Origin: Candidatus Poribacteria bacterium
GTDB lineage: Bacteria; Poribacteria; WGA-4E; WGA-3G
Direction of reading: 5' to 3'
Length of the DNA stretch: 62,223 nt
NCBI GenBank assembly: GCA_007571305.1
Contig: RKRR01000112.1
Location: 1 to 62,223 of the forward strand
Shown: in pieces, positions 43,811 to 53,449 of the stretch
Layout: the number at the start of each line of letters is the position of its first letter
How positions within the stretch are numbered: the stretch's first letter is position 1
Program-made: the position numbers and the translations under genes
Notes under the pieces: model-generated
Seen by the model: the letters and a program-made list of their open reading frames with translations, nothing else
The model's database searches: none
Told to the model about the DNA's origin: nothing

Positions 43811-45283
43811 ATGAACGTATTTAAAGAAACACAGCATCCGAATGTTGAAATTACTGTTGAAAAGTTCGGTCCCATTGCCGAAGCAAATATTGACCTCCGG
43901 CCACTGACGGTATTTGTCGGTCCAAGCAATACCGGGAAAACGTATTTCTCAACACTCGTCTATGCCCTGCATGGTATTTCTGGGGGATTCGCTCCTTTTC
44001 CCTTCCAAGACCTTTCCAATTTTTCCTTAGTAAATTTTTCCTTAGTATCTGTCCTTCTTCAACTGAAAAGCTACTTTTTATCAACCTATTCTGAGGAAAA
44101 AAAGACAATAAGGGAATTAGATGAAGCGATACAAGAAGTGCTTCAAAAACTGATAGCCAGCGGCTCTCCATTCAAATTTTCGGACATCCCCCAGTCGTTA
44201 CGCGACTACTTACAAGCGAATCTCACAAATCCGGAGGTTATTAGCACTGAACTCACTCGCTGTTTTGATTTAAAATCGCCTTCAGCCCTGATACAGTTCG
44301 CCAATAGTGATCATTGTCAGATGAAAGTTTCTCTAAAGGTAGGTAGGCAAAATCAAGAATGGTGGAACTTCTATATGCTTGTTACCAAATCAGATCTCGC
44401 CGTAAACGGTGGAGTCGACCCCAATTTGGTGCTTGCCCGTGAGGACAAACTATTACGGAATTCAACCCCTAGTGATGAATTCACGGATTATGCTCTGAAT
44501 GGTCGAAAAAGGTATTATTTGCCTGCCTCTCGCAGCGGTATCATTCAAAGTCATCGGATTATTGCAAGTTCACTGATGGAGCAAACTGTTCGGGGAGGCG
44601 GTCCAGAAATTCCGACGCTTTCATCGGTGGTTGTGGATTTCATGAAGAAACTGCCGCTTTACGAAGAAAGCAAATCTCATGACACGATACTTGCTATTGC
44701 TGCCGCGTTAGAGTCAGAAGTGTTAGCAGGGGAAATAATCGCGAGCCCTTCGCTGAGTGGCTATCCCGAGTTCTTCTATCGGCCGCACGGAGTCAAAGAG
44801 GAAATACGGCTCAACCAAACTTCGTCGATGGTATCCGAACTTGCCCCTCTGGTTCTGTTTCTTCGAGGGTTTATCTGCCCTGGTCATACGCTCATTATTG
44901 AGGAACCGGAGGCACATCTGCATCCCGGTGCTCAAGCCGATATGGCGGTTATCCTTGCTCGCCTAGTTCGCGCAGGCGTAAGGATAATCATAACGACACA
45001 CAGTGATTGGTTGCTTCAGGAAATTGGAAATCTCATACGCGCAGGAGAACTTGAGGAAGCCGGCGAGGAAGTTAACGACCTGCCGACCTCCCTCGAAAAA
45101 GAACAAGTTGGAGTTTGGCATTTTCAAAAAAATGGAAAGGTGGAGGAAATATCTTACAATCGTATTGATGGCATAGATCCTATGGAATACCTGGACGTAG
45201 CTGAGAATCTTTATAATCGTTCCGCACGTCTCCAGAACCGACTTGAAGAAACGAAAAGGAACAGTGAGTGTGAACGTGAGTAG
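43811..45283 (+). CDS. AAA-family ATPase, OLD/RecF-like (candidate defence gene)
   Basis: A roughly 490-residue ATPase. Walker A is GPSNTGKT (37-44), preceded by LTVFV. Walker B is TLIIEEPEAHLHPG with E364 and E365. A switch histidine is in ITTHSDWLL (about 397). The layout, with a long insert between the two halves, resembles AAA_15/AAA_21 OLD-type ATPases found in phage-defence systems. The start at ATG 43811 has GAGG eight bases upstream; earlier ATGs at 43787 and 43796 lack one. Its end overlaps the next gene by 20 bases. Confidence 0.75.
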   Translation: MNVFKETQHPNVEITVEKFGPIAEANIDLRPLTVFVGPSNTGKTYFSTLVYALHGISGGFAPFPFQDLSNFSLVNFSLVSVLLQLKSYFLSTYSEEKKTIRELDEAIQEVLQKLIASGSPFKFSDIPQSLRDYLQANLTNPEVISTELTRCFDLKSPSALIQFANSDHCQMKVSLKVGRQNQEWWNFYMLVTKSDLAVNGGVDPNLVLAREDKLLRNSTPSDEFTDYALNGRKRYYLPASRSGIIQSHRIIASSLMEQTVRGGGPEIPTLSSVVVDFMKKLPLYEESKSHDTILAIAAALESEVLAGEIIASPSLSGYPEFFYRPHGVKEEIRLNQTSSMVSELAPLVLFLRGFICPGHTLIIEEPEAHLHPGAQADMAVILARLVRAGVRIIITTHSDWLLQEIGNLIRAGELEEAGEEVNDLPTSLEKEQVGVWHFQKNGKVEEISYNRIDGIDPMEYLDVAENLYNRSARLQNRLEETKRNSECERE

Positions 45284-45761
45284 GGTTCTTAATGAACTCC
45301 GGGTAGCCTTCGACGAACAAAGTCTCATCAATTCTTGTAGTGGAGAAGGATGCACCGTTGATATGACTGGAGTACCCTCCGAACGGATAATTGTGAATTT
45401 GGAAGATGAGTTTGACTTGCGTGGAATAACTGAAAAACGGGCTGACCGACTCCTCTTCTGTGTTCATCCTACCGAGAATAACCTTGTTGCAGCTTCAATC
45501 GAACTCAAAAGTGGCAAGGCAGTTGAATCAGACGTAACCGAAAAGTTGGGAAACAGCCTGAGATTTACTGCTCAAATTGCCCCGGTTTCGATTCGGGCAC
45601 AAATTATCTTCATCCCCATTCTGTTTCAAGGGCGAGGGGTTAAATGGACGAATCCCAAAGGTGCCAGAGAACTGAAAGTACTCGTCCACGGCAGGCGTTT
45701 ACGAATTTTGGTAGGACGTTGTGGTAGACCACGAAATTTAGCAAAGGCTTTGTTTGGGTAA
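45264..45761 (+). CDS. Small nuclease-like partner of the upstream ATPase
   Basis: A 165-residue protein of no named family. D61 in RADRLLF and E80-x-K82 in IELKSGK form a PD-(D/E)XK-like pattern with a plausible spacing. The start is probably GTG 45264 inside the ATPase gene, with AAGGAACA upstream; a TTG at 45243 would add seven residues. The overlap with the ATPase shows translational coupling. The stop is three bases from a family 1 miniature element. Nuclease activity is inference. Confidence 0.6.
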   Translation: MSVNVSRVLNELRVAFDEQSLINSCSGEGCTVDMTGVPSERIIVNLEDEFDLRGITEKRADRLLFCVHPTENNLVAASIELKSGKAVESDVTEKLGNSLRFTAQIAPVSIRAQIIFIPILFQGRGVKWTNPKGARELKVLVHGRRLRILVGRCGRPRNLAKALFG

Positions 45762-45763
45762 GA

Positions 45764-45891
45764 TTATAGTAGATTCCGTAATGACTTGGACACTTGTAGC
45801 GGCGTGCGAACTCTGAAGTTATATGTGTCTGACTGGCACCGCCTAACAGGCTATGCTACAAGTGTGAACCTGTTTTCGGATTTTACTATAA
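45764..45891. repeat. Miniature inverted-repeat element, family 1, copy 2
   Basis: A 128-base element, about 75-80% identical by eye to 11768-11893 but inverted. It occupies the whole space between two convergent stop codons (45761 and 45894), leaving two bases on each side. It could serve as a two-way transcription terminator. Confidence 0.88.
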
Positions 45892-45893
45892 AA

Positions 45894-46853
45894 TTAAGCG
45901 ATAATCCTTTCAACCTGGCCCGTTTCCAAGGAACGATTCGCTGCAAGTGTGACAGCAAGAGATTTGACAGCATCGGCGTAGGGCGCAATGACCAATCCTT
46001 GATCGTTTGCTTCAACCGCCTTGATGAATTGCTCAACCTGTCGGAAGTAACCCGCTTCCGTGCCGGTGTAGTCGATGACTTCACCGCTGATCTGTCCGCG
46101 CAATCCGAGGTCGAGCGTGAGTTTGAGATAGAAGTCATCACCCACCAGTTCGGCTGCAAAATGGTCGTGTGCGCGAGCAACACAGGTACTGGTGATGCTC
46201 CCTACCGCTCCACTCTCAAACTGCATGTTACAGACGGTGCACTCCTCGAAATCAGCAATACCTTCCGATACCCCCTTGATACCGTAGGCATGCACATTAA
46301 CAACATCGCCGAGAAAGTAACGGATGAGGTCAAAGACGTGGGTTGTCTGCTCGACCATCTGCCCACGGGATACTTCGTATTTTCCCCACCATGGATGGTT
46401 GGCCCCCATCCTTGTGAGAAACCGTCCGATCCCCATAGCAAGTTTCCGATCGCCGACTAATTCCTTCGCTTTCGCAGTGATGTCGCTATAGCGCGCCATA
46501 TAGCCGACTTGGTTGATAACACCAGCAGCGGCAATCGCATCAAGGGCATATTGAGCGGTTTCCAAATCCTGAGCAACGGGTTTCGCAACAAAGACCGCTG
46601 CGCCAGATGCCGCTGCGTCAGTAATCTGTGTCGTATGGGCTCCGGGTGGGATACAGATGAATACGACATCCGGTTTCTCTGTCTGTAACATTTCGCTGTG
46701 ATCCGTATATGCTATTGCATTTTCTTCGGCAGCGATCGTTACGACGCGTTCGGCGTTTATATCACAGACTGCCGCAATGGGCCGTTCGAGTTGCTTGAGG
46801 CTTTGACGGTAACTCCTGGTAATACCACCAACCCCGATAAAGGTAATTTTCAT
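45894..46853 (-). CDS. Gfo/Idh/MocA family oxidoreductase
   Basis: A 319-residue enzyme. FIGVGGITRSYRQSL is the Rossmann start, and VAKPVAQD carries the conserved KP lysine. The C-terminal domain contains QTTHVFDLIRYFLGDV. It is shorter than the two other oxidoreductases in the window. TAGGAAAATG precedes the ATG at 46853. It lies between a mobile element and the RND exporter gene on the same strand. The substrate is unknown. Confidence 0.85.
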   Translation of the reverse strand: MKITFIGVGGITRSYRQSLKQLERPIAAVCDINAERVVTIAAEENAIAYTDHSEMLQTEKPDVVFICIPPGAHTTQITDAAASGAAVFVAKPVAQDLETAQYALDAIAAAGVINQVGYMARYSDITAKAKELVGDRKLAMGIGRFLTRMGANHPWWGKYEVSRGQMVEQTTHVFDLIRYFLGDVVNVHAYGIKGVSEGIADFEECTVCNMQFESGAVGSITSTCVARAHDHFAAELVGDDFYLKLTLDLGLRGQISGEVIDYTGTEAGYFRQVEQFIKAVEANDQGLVIAPYADAVKSLAVTLAANRSLETGQVERIIA

Positions 46854-46918
46854 ATCATTTTCCTATTTTTACTCATGGTACTAAAAGACAGTAGAGAAAT
46901 GTCGCCTCATATACTTGG

Positions 46919-49900
46919 TTAATCATCAGCCGGGACCGCTGCACCCAACAGGTCTTCTTCTGAGACGGTTTGGAAACGCGCCTCTGGATTTCTCAGCACG
47001 AGACCGCGCACGTCTGTTGTGATAGCGTAGAGTGCTGGCATCACGAATAGCGTCATTGTCGTTGCTAAGGCGAGCCCAAAGATAATGGTATATGCCATCG
47101 GCATCCAGATAGGTGATTTACCACCGAGACCGACTGCCATCGGAATAAGCCCGATAATTGTCGTCAACGTCGTGAGGATGATCGGACGTAATCGGACATA
47201 CCCACCTTTTAGGATCGCATACCACTTGTTGTAACCCCGTTCTCGGTATGAATTGATGAAGTCGATGAGGACAATAGAATCGTTCACCACAATTCCTGAA
47301 AGCGCAACGATACCAAACATCGCAACCATACTCAGTGTCGCATTGGCAAGGAGTAACCCAATCATCGCACCTATCATCCCGAACGGAACAGCGAACATAA
47401 TGATAATCGGTTGTATAAACGATTTGAATTGCGCGCCTAACACAACATAGATGAGCAACAGCCCAACAATGAACAATTTCCACAACTCGGAAAAGGACTC
47501 TATAATCTCATCGAAAAGCCCTCTAAAATCGAGTTGGTATCCCGGATATAGAGATTCGACATTAGCAAATGCACTGATTAATGCCTGATTTACTTTAAAC
47601 GCTGTCGTTTTCTCATTATCTACCAAGGCATAAACGGTAATCGCTCGTTCACCGTCAAAGCGGCGGATATCAGAATAGCCTTTCTCCTCTGTGATATTCG
47701 CGACATCCTTGAGTGGAACAATCGCACCCGTGGGGGTTGCGATTAACAGATTGTTTAGTTCTGCAAAGTTAGTGAGGGTATCTTCTTCATATTTGACGAT
47801 GACATCAATCGCCTCGTCTGCTTCGCGATACGTTGTCGCTTTGGCTCCCTCAATAGCGGTGCGTACTGTTTGTGCAATCTGGAATGTGGTTAACCCGTAC
47901 TGGTGTGCCTTTTCGGGCTTCAGATAGATACGCAGTTCGGATTTACCCGTACGAAAGTCATCTCGAATGTCGTAGACACCGTCCATTTGCGAAAGTGATG
48001 CTTTAAGGGTATCACTGAGTGCAACAAGCTGTTCAAATCTCGGTCCCTTTACTTTGACTTCAACGTCTTGTCCTTGTGGAGGTCCGCCTTCTTGTGTGAT
48101 GAAATTCAGTTCCTCAATTCCACTCACCGTTGCGGTTTTCGTCCGCAGTTCCGCGATGATGGCATCTACACCGCGAGTTCGTTCCCGTTTTGGTGTCAGT
48201 TCAACGATAACTTCGCCGAAATTTGAGCCATAGGTAACGCCTTCCATCATACCCGAGGTCGGCGTATGTAAGCCGATGTTGCTGACGATTGCAGCGACTT
48301 CGCCTGAGGGAAGTGTTTTGGCGGCTTCTTCAAGTTGAGCGACGACTGCTGTTGTCTCCTGCATACCATAAGAAGGGGGCATTTCGGCTTTGACGTAGAA
48401 TTGTGGGAAATCTTCACCGGGGAACAACTCCTTGTCAAGAACTAAAAACGCGCCAAAGCACACGATTAAGCCGATAAAGAGGACACTCCCTACAAAGGCA
48501 TACCGGTGACGAATCGTTACTTTCAAGATTCTAACATATCGGTTCCGAATAAGGTCAAAAACCGTGCTGAACCACGCGAAAAAGCCGATGATGTAGGCAC
48601 GGAGGGGAAAGGTATTTGGTGATCGGGTACGGAGATTTTCAAATTGGCTCCGTTCTGTCCGGGTTTTCGCTCTGCCCCACTCCGCAACGTGCGCAGGTAA
48701 AATCACGAACACTTCAAAGAGTGAAGCCAATAGGACGAGAATCGCCATAATTGGCACAACCCGCATAAACTGCCCGGGAACGCCGGACATAAACATCAGC
48801 GGACCAAATGCGCAGATGGTCGTTAAACTGGCGGCTAAGACGGGCCACCCAACCTCTTCTGCACCGCGAATGGCGGCGACTTTCGGAGGGGCACCTCTCT
48901 CAATGTGTCGATAAATGTTCTCTATCACGACGATAGCGTCGTCTACAACAATCCCTACGACTAAAATTAGCCCGAACAGGGAGACACCGCTGAGGGAGTA
49001 GCCACTCACAGACATGAACCAGAAGGTTGCCATGAACGCAACAGGTATCCCGAGCGCAGCGAATACGGCGTTCCGCCATCCGATAAAGAGAAGGAGCATT
49101 AACACAACAAGGATCAAACCGAAGAACGCATTTGTTTCAAGGATCCCCAGTCGCTCTTTGAGGATAACCGAATAGTCATTGACCGCTGTCAATTCAGCAC
49201 CTTCAGGGAGATCTACTTTCCGTTTTTTAACGAGTTCCCGGAGTTCGGCAACTAATGCGATGGTATTTCCCTCAGTCTTTTTTTGGACACTCAAGCTAAT
49301 GGAGGGAGCTCCATAAATACGGGATAAGGTTCTCGCTTCTTCGTAGGTGTCCGAAACGGTTGCGACATCCTTCAAGCGTAATGGTGTCCCTGTCGGTTGG
49401 ACGGCGATGATGGTATCACCGATCGTATCTGGATTGGCGAATTCGCCCATCGTCCGCACCATGAACTCCATGCTACCAAGTTCCATCGTGCCAGCCGGGA
49501 GATTCAAATTACTGGCACCGAGCACGGTGATAATAGAGGCAATGGGAATATGATACGCCTTCAAACGATCCGGGTCCACTTCAATCCAGATTTCCCTCTC
49601 ACGGAGCCCTGCTATCCGAACGGACGCAATATTTTTGATGTCTAATATTTCATCCTTAAGGTTTTCAGCGATGTCTCGCATCTGCGTTTCCGAAATGTTC
49701 CCGCCGACAACAATTGTCAACATAGGGAAACCGGAGGAGATATCAAGTTCTTCAATCTTTGGATCGTCCAGAATCTCCTCTGGTAACTCATTCATCTGTT
49801 CTACAGCGGTCCGGAGATTTTCAAGTTCCTTGTCGAAATCTCGGTCGCTTATCTCTTCAAAGTCAACAGAAACAACGGACCTACCTTCTGAAGAATTGGA

Positions 49901-50146
49901 GAATAGCAGATTGATTTTGCTGACATTTTCCTCAATTGCGTCTTCAATGGGGGCGGTGACGAGTTTTTCAACCTCTTCAGGGGATGCCCCCGGATAGAGT
50001 GTCGTCACGGTTGCACTCTGTAAATCGATTTCAGGAGTGAGCTCCCGTGGTAGGTTTATCCATGCGTACACCCCGAAAGCGATGATAATAATCATTAGCA
50101 TATTCGCTAAAACCGGGTTATTCACAGATATTTTGGGGATGGACAT
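46919..50146 (-). CDS. RND efflux transporter, AcrB/HAE-1-like permease
   Basis: A protein of about 1075 residues from ATG 50146, preceded by AAGGAG. An upstream frame opening at 50194 adds 16 residues unlike the family. Two halves of six membrane helices each flank large periplasmic porter domains: VNNPVLANMLMIIIIAFG, YPGASPEEVEKLVTAPIE, GVSLFGLILVVGIVVDDAIV, and the second-half ALSGIVVNDSIVLID. It exports hydrophobic compounds or lipids. No periplasmic adaptor or outer-membrane channel gene is beside it. Confidence 0.92.
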   Translation of the reverse strand: MSIPKISVNNPVLANMLMIIIIAFGVYAWINLPRELTPEIDLQSATVTTLYPGASPEEVEKLVTAPIEDAIEENVSKINLLFSNSSEGRSVVSVDFEEISDRDFDKELENLRTAVEQMNELPEEILDDPKIEELDISSGFPMLTIVVGGNISETQMRDIAENLKDEILDIKNIASVRIAGLREREIWIEVDPDRLKAYHIPIASIITVLGASNLNLPAGTMELGSMEFMVRTMGEFANPDTIGDTIIAVQPTGTPLRLKDVATVSDTYEEARTLSRIYGAPSISLSVQKKTEGNTIALVAELRELVKKRKVDLPEGAELTAVNDYSVILKERLGILETNAFFGLILVVLMLLLFIGWRNAVFAALGIPVAFMATFWFMSVSGYSLSGVSLFGLILVVGIVVDDAIVVIENIYRHIERGAPPKVAAIRGAEEVGWPVLAASLTTICAFGPLMFMSGVPGQFMRVVPIMAILVLLASLFEVFVILPAHVAEWGRAKTRTERSQFENLRTRSPNTFPLRAYIIGFFAWFSTVFDLIRNRYVRILKVTIRHRYAFVGSVLFIGLIVCFGAFLVLDKELFPGEDFPQFYVKAEMPPSYGMQETTAVVAQLEEAAKTLPSGEVAAIVSNIGLHTPTSGMMEGVTYGSNFGEVIVELTPKRERTRGVDAIIAELRTKTATVSGIEELNFITQEGGPPQGQDVEVKVKGPRFEQLVALSDTLKASLSQMDGVYDIRDDFRTGKSELRIYLKPEKAHQYGLTTFQIAQTVRTAIEGAKATTYREADEAIDVIVKYEEDTLTNFAELNNLLIATPTGAIVPLKDVANITEEKGYSDIRRFDGERAITVYALVDNEKTTAFKVNQALISAFANVESLYPGYQLDFRGLFDEIIESFSELWKLFIVGLLLIYVVLGAQFKSFIQPIIIMFAVPFGMIGAMIGLLLANATLSMVAMFGIVALSGIVVNDSIVLIDFINSYRERGYNKWYAILKGGYVRLRPIILTTLTTIIGLIPMAVGLGGKSPIWMPMAYTIIFGLALATTMTLFVMPALYAITTDVRGLVLRNPEARFQTVSEEDLLGAAVPADD

Positions 50147-50334
50147 GCGGTAAAATTTCTCCTTATCCTTCGGTGTTATATTGCCTAAACACATTTAAGG
50201 GTTGTCTTTTGGAAAGATTCGGTTTTGATTAAGAAGTGCTATCGGGGTAGTGTCTTCACCACCCCATTTTAAATCCATTCGTGCGTTGGATGTATCTCCT
50301 CTGCTCTCTGTAGGAAAACACAGGCTATTGAGGA

Positions 50335-51072
50335 TTATTGACTCGCTTTGAGAGCACCCCATGTCGTCGTTACCTTGCTATCTGGGGCGACTGACAAGGG
50401 CTCAATCCCTTCACCTTCAATGGAGAGTGTGTCTACAAGGAACGTAACTGTTTGACCGCCCCAACTGTTCATAAAGCCGATGCCAACACGTTCTACATCG
50501 AATTTGTGGTTCCACGTTTTGTTGCCAGAGAGCGTCCAGTCATCTTTTTCACTTTCACGGTAGTAGCCAGAGAACAGATCGTCTTCTTTAACGATCTTAA
50601 GATGAAGTGGGACATCGAAGCCGGTCTGGAAGTGTCCTTTGTCCTGCCAATTGGCTTGAACCATACTCCCAATCAACGTTTTTTGCGGTTGGTTGGCTTC
50701 CCCACCAAATAGCAGACAAGCATAGTTCAGGTCTTCGTCACTGTAGAGGAAAATGCCGATCCATGAATCAGCGGGTTTATCCGGTTCGGTGGAAAAGATA
50801 CCACTCACTGTTATGTTTTTTGCTGCGCTTTTCGGGATTTCCCGTTCAAGCATCGGTTTGTCAGGAGTTGTGTGCCCCCAACCGCCCTTCGGATTGGTCA
50901 TCTGTAAAAAGCCATCTTTGACTTCGAACGTCGTAACTTTGTCGCGATAGTCGCGAAATTCCCATTCTTCAACAAGTTCGGTACCATCAAAGGGATCCGT
51001 CCATACACCGGCGGAGACTATCCCAAGGGTGCTGTACAACAGGATTCCGCATACGAGAATCATAATTCGCAT
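50335..51072 (-). CDS. Secreted beta-sandwich protein with conserved C-terminal tail
   Basis: About 245 residues from ATG 51072, which follows AAGAGGAG; the opening at 51099 has no ribosome site. Signal peptide: IMILVCGILLYSTLGIVSAG. The body looks like a concanavalin-A/DUF1080-type jelly roll (WTDPFDGTELVEEWEFRDYR and DVPLHLKIVKEDDLFSGYY). The last 16 residues, PDSKVTTTWGALKASQ, closely resemble the tails of the two following secreted proteins. The ligand is unknown. Confidence 0.7.
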   Translation of the reverse strand: MRIMILVCGILLYSTLGIVSAGVWTDPFDGTELVEEWEFRDYRDKVTTFEVKDGFLQMTNPKGGWGHTTPDKPMLEREIPKSAAKNITVSGIFSTEPDKPADSWIGIFLYSDEDLNYACLLFGGEANQPQKTLIGSMVQANWQDKGHFQTGFDVPLHLKIVKEDDLFSGYYRESEKDDWTLSGNKTWNHKFDVERVGIGFMNSWGGQTVTFLVDTLSIEGEGIEPLSVAPDSKVTTTWGALKASQ

Positions 51073-51109
51073 GATAATTCTCCTCTTGATTTGAGACATT
51101 ATAACATAT

Positions 51110-51217
51110 AACCAAAGTTGTTACTTACAAGGTTTTAGACAGATCTATGCCGTTTTTGATTGAAAATACTCAGGAAAATTCGTATTGTAAGACGATGCAC
51201 TCCCACAACTGCGGGTT
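51110..51217. repeat. Degenerate family 2 element
   Basis: Starts AACCAAAGTTGTTACTTAC, like the family 2 end, and finishes near CAACTGCGGGTT at the stop codon of the LamG gene. The middle has diverged from the other copies. Confidence 0.45.
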
Positions 51218-51995
51218 ATCGATTCACTTTGAGCGTTGCCCAAGTTGTGGTCAATTTGCCTGTTGGTTCAACATCTAACCCACCCAGTGCTTTTGCTAAT
51301 CCATGTTCCACAATGATTGACAGGTCGTCTTCACTGAGCACGGTGTTGAAGATAGCAGCTTCATCAATAATGCCGACGAAGTATGAACCCCCACCCCATT
51401 TACCAATCTCAACGGGATTTCCGGTGACAGCGGTTTTTCCGGGGCGTGTACTCACACCGGCTTTTTTGCCATTTACATATACAACAAGTTGTTCATTCTT
51501 CTCGTTGATGTCGTAAGTTGCTGCGAAGTGGATCCATTTCTTTTCATCAGGAACGTGTGAAGAGGCTCTCGGTTCCCAACTGCCACCCGGTTTGACGAAC
51601 GCTGACATTTTATTCCCTTCTTGTGGTGGATCAATACGTAGAAGATACTCGTTGCTTTTAGCGATGAGCTGCCTCCAAGTGGAAATATCTGTGGCAAAAA
51701 ACCATGCCATCATCGTGAGTTCTTCACCGAGTTGCAGTTCCGGTGTCGAGTCTATTGACACCCACTGTGCACCATCAAACTCAAGTGCTTTCCCAATTTT
51801 TCCATCTTTCCACTTGGCACCGTTGATTGCCCCATCGTGCCCTTTTCCTGAGGCATCTTTGGTTGTTTTGCCTGCCCCTTCATCAAAGAGCCAGACACCA
51901 ACTGCTGTTTCAGGGTCAATTTCAGCAGAACATATCTGTGGTAACATCCAAGCAATGAGACAGACAATTCCTAAAATTGAGATTATTTCTCGCAT
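51216..51995 (-). CDS. Secreted LamG-domain protein with conserved C-terminal tail
   Basis: A 259-residue protein. The signal peptide ends CLIAWMLPQICSAE. The LamG/concanavalin-A domain covers about 30-235 (VGVWLFDEGAGKTTKDASG, GKALEFDG, WRQLIAK, and IGKWGGGSYFVGIIDEAAIF). The final 15 residues are PTGKLTTTWATLKVN plus R. The domain binds glycans or helps carbohydrate-active proteins to hold on to polymers. GGAG precedes the ATG at 51995. It is read with the neighbour at 50335. Confidence 0.8.
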   Translation of the reverse strand: MREIISILGIVCLIAWMLPQICSAEIDPETAVGVWLFDEGAGKTTKDASGKGHDGAINGAKWKDGKIGKALEFDGAQWVSIDSTPELQLGEELTMMAWFFATDISTWRQLIAKSNEYLLRIDPPQEGNKMSAFVKPGGSWEPRASSHVPDEKKWIHFAATYDINEKNEQLVVYVNGKKAGVSTRPGKTAVTGNPVEIGKWGGGSYFVGIIDEAAIFNTVLSEDDLSIIVEHGLAKALGGLDVEPTGKLTTTWATLKVNR

Positions 51996-52171
51996 TTATA
52001 TCTCCTTCATCTACTTTTATATTTCAAAGGTTGTTCGATCCCCAAATTTTGGTAGGTTATATCATATTTTTTATAATTATAACATGTTATAGTAGACTCT
52101 AACAAGTAAAGGAAGACTTTGGAGATGCGTCCCGTATTCTAATTGGACATGCAACCGAAATTATGGTAGAC

Positions 52172-52314
52172 TAACGTGAGTTTGGCAATAAAACGTGAGT
52201 TCGCTTTAAACGCTTTTCCTGTCTGGAAAAAGGGATGATCATAGCATGAACTGTGAGTTTATGCTATATTTCACGGAAGGACCTACGGGTGAAACTTTTT
52301 TCAAACTCACGTTA
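52172..52314. repeat. Miniature inverted-repeat element, family 5, copy 1
   Basis: A 143-base element bounded by TAACGTGAGTTTG and CAAACTCACGTTA. A second, internal ACGTGAGTT lies at 52193. It fills much of the 438-base gap between 51996 and 52433. The remainder is AT-rich leader of the gene at 52434, with no other gene visible. Confidence 0.85.
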
Positions 52315-52433
52315 ACTCATTGATCTTAACTATTTCTCCAATATTTATTGAAAAAATAAAATTAATTCTGAAAAAAAGGAGAGGTTATTATCTCCATAGA
52401 CTAAAGTCTTGAGAGGAACGACCGAAGAAACTA

Positions 52434-53270
52434 ATGAAAAAAGTGTATCAGTTCACGCTCACAATAGCGACTATATTTGCCCTGATTGTGAGCACTTCTC
52501 ATCTTGCATTCGCACAGGCAAACGATATCAAGGGTGGGCCCTTGGGGAAAGACGAGCTCCTCAAAGATCCGAATCCCAATGGGGACAATCTGAGAGAAAA
52601 TCACGCCGACAACAAAAACTGGATTACCAAGTGGTATGGTCCAGATGGTAACTATGAAAACAACGGCAGCTTTCAAGTTTCCTCCAGGAGAGACCTTATT
52701 GATGAGGGGACCAACGGTAAACTCACAGAGACCAAACTCTCAACAGCTGCTGGCTTGCAGCTGACAGAAACCGTTGACATGAAATGGAAGGCTGGAAACG
52801 GTGGCACGAGAAAATGGACGGTCTTTGAATTGGATCCCGCTGATGGAAACAATATGAACAGAGATGGTCCCGTTGATAACATTGATACCTACGGAATGAT
52901 TGTTATTCACGCCCCGTCGGCAAGAAAAGCCATCATGTCCCCGGCCCATGACGATCACGCCCAAATTTGGATTAACGGCGAAAAATGGTATAACAACTCC
53001 AGGTGGACAGGTGCGGCACAAATGATTCTGCACAATGTCGAAGTCGAGTTGAAAAAAGGTGGGAATGTCCTGCTCTACCGGGTTGGTGAATCTGGTGGTT
53101 CAGCGTATATCAACCTCCATTTTGATGATGATACCCACAAAGATTGCAAAATCTATCCGGACAAGGCGAAAGACCAGAAAAGTTTCTTGAATGAAGTTCG
53201 TGGTGTGCTTCCAGTTGATCCGATCGGAAAACTGACAAGCACCTGGGCAGATATTAAGCAAAATCGTTAG
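52434..53270 (+). CDS. Secreted protein with conserved C-terminal tail
   Basis: A 278-residue exported protein. The signal peptide ends TSHLAFAQA. The body, with RKWTVFELDP, HDDHAQIWINGEKWY and NVLLYRVGESGGSAYINLHF, resembles PA14 or galactose-binding-like folds; I cannot name a family. The last 16 residues are DPIGKLTSTWADIKQN plus R, the same tail as in the two divergent neighbours. Family 5 ends lie on both sides of this gene (52172-52314 and 53273). No strong ribosome site was seen at ATG 52434. Confidence 0.7.
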   Translation: MKKVYQFTLTIATIFALIVSTSHLAFAQANDIKGGPLGKDELLKDPNPNGDNLRENHADNKNWITKWYGPDGNYENNGSFQVSSRRDLIDEGTNGKLTETKLSTAAGLQLTETVDMKWKAGNGGTRKWTVFELDPADGNNMNRDGPVDNIDTYGMIVIHAPSARKAIMSPAHDDHAQIWINGEKWYNNSRWTGAAQMILHNVEVELKKGGNVLLYRVGESGGSAYINLHFDDDTHKDCKIYPDKAKDQKSFLNEVRGVLPVDPIGKLTSTWADIKQNR

Positions 53271-53272
53271 TT

Positions 53273-53437
53273 ATACGTGAGTTTGATAAATATTGGCGCA
53301 TTGCCGATTAAAGTCCCACGGATAAGGGGGATTTAGGGGTATCTCCCTAAAAATCGCCTCTTTTTCAGTGGATGTATTGCTTTTTTGCTCAATTTGCGTC
53401 TGCTTTGGACCTCTAATATTTTTTTAAAACTGGCGTT
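53273..53437. repeat. Miniature element, family 5, degenerate copy 2
   Basis: Starts TATACGTGAGTTTGATAA three bases after the stop at 53270. It has a GGGGGATTTAGGGG centre like that of copy 3, and a poor right end AAAACTGGCGTTA at 53425. Confidence 0.55.
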
Positions 53438-53449
53438 ACGATATCACTT

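Noticed and set aside
45786..46460. A 224-codon plus-strand frame
   Set aside because: It lies opposite the clear oxidoreductase gene and begins within a mobile element.
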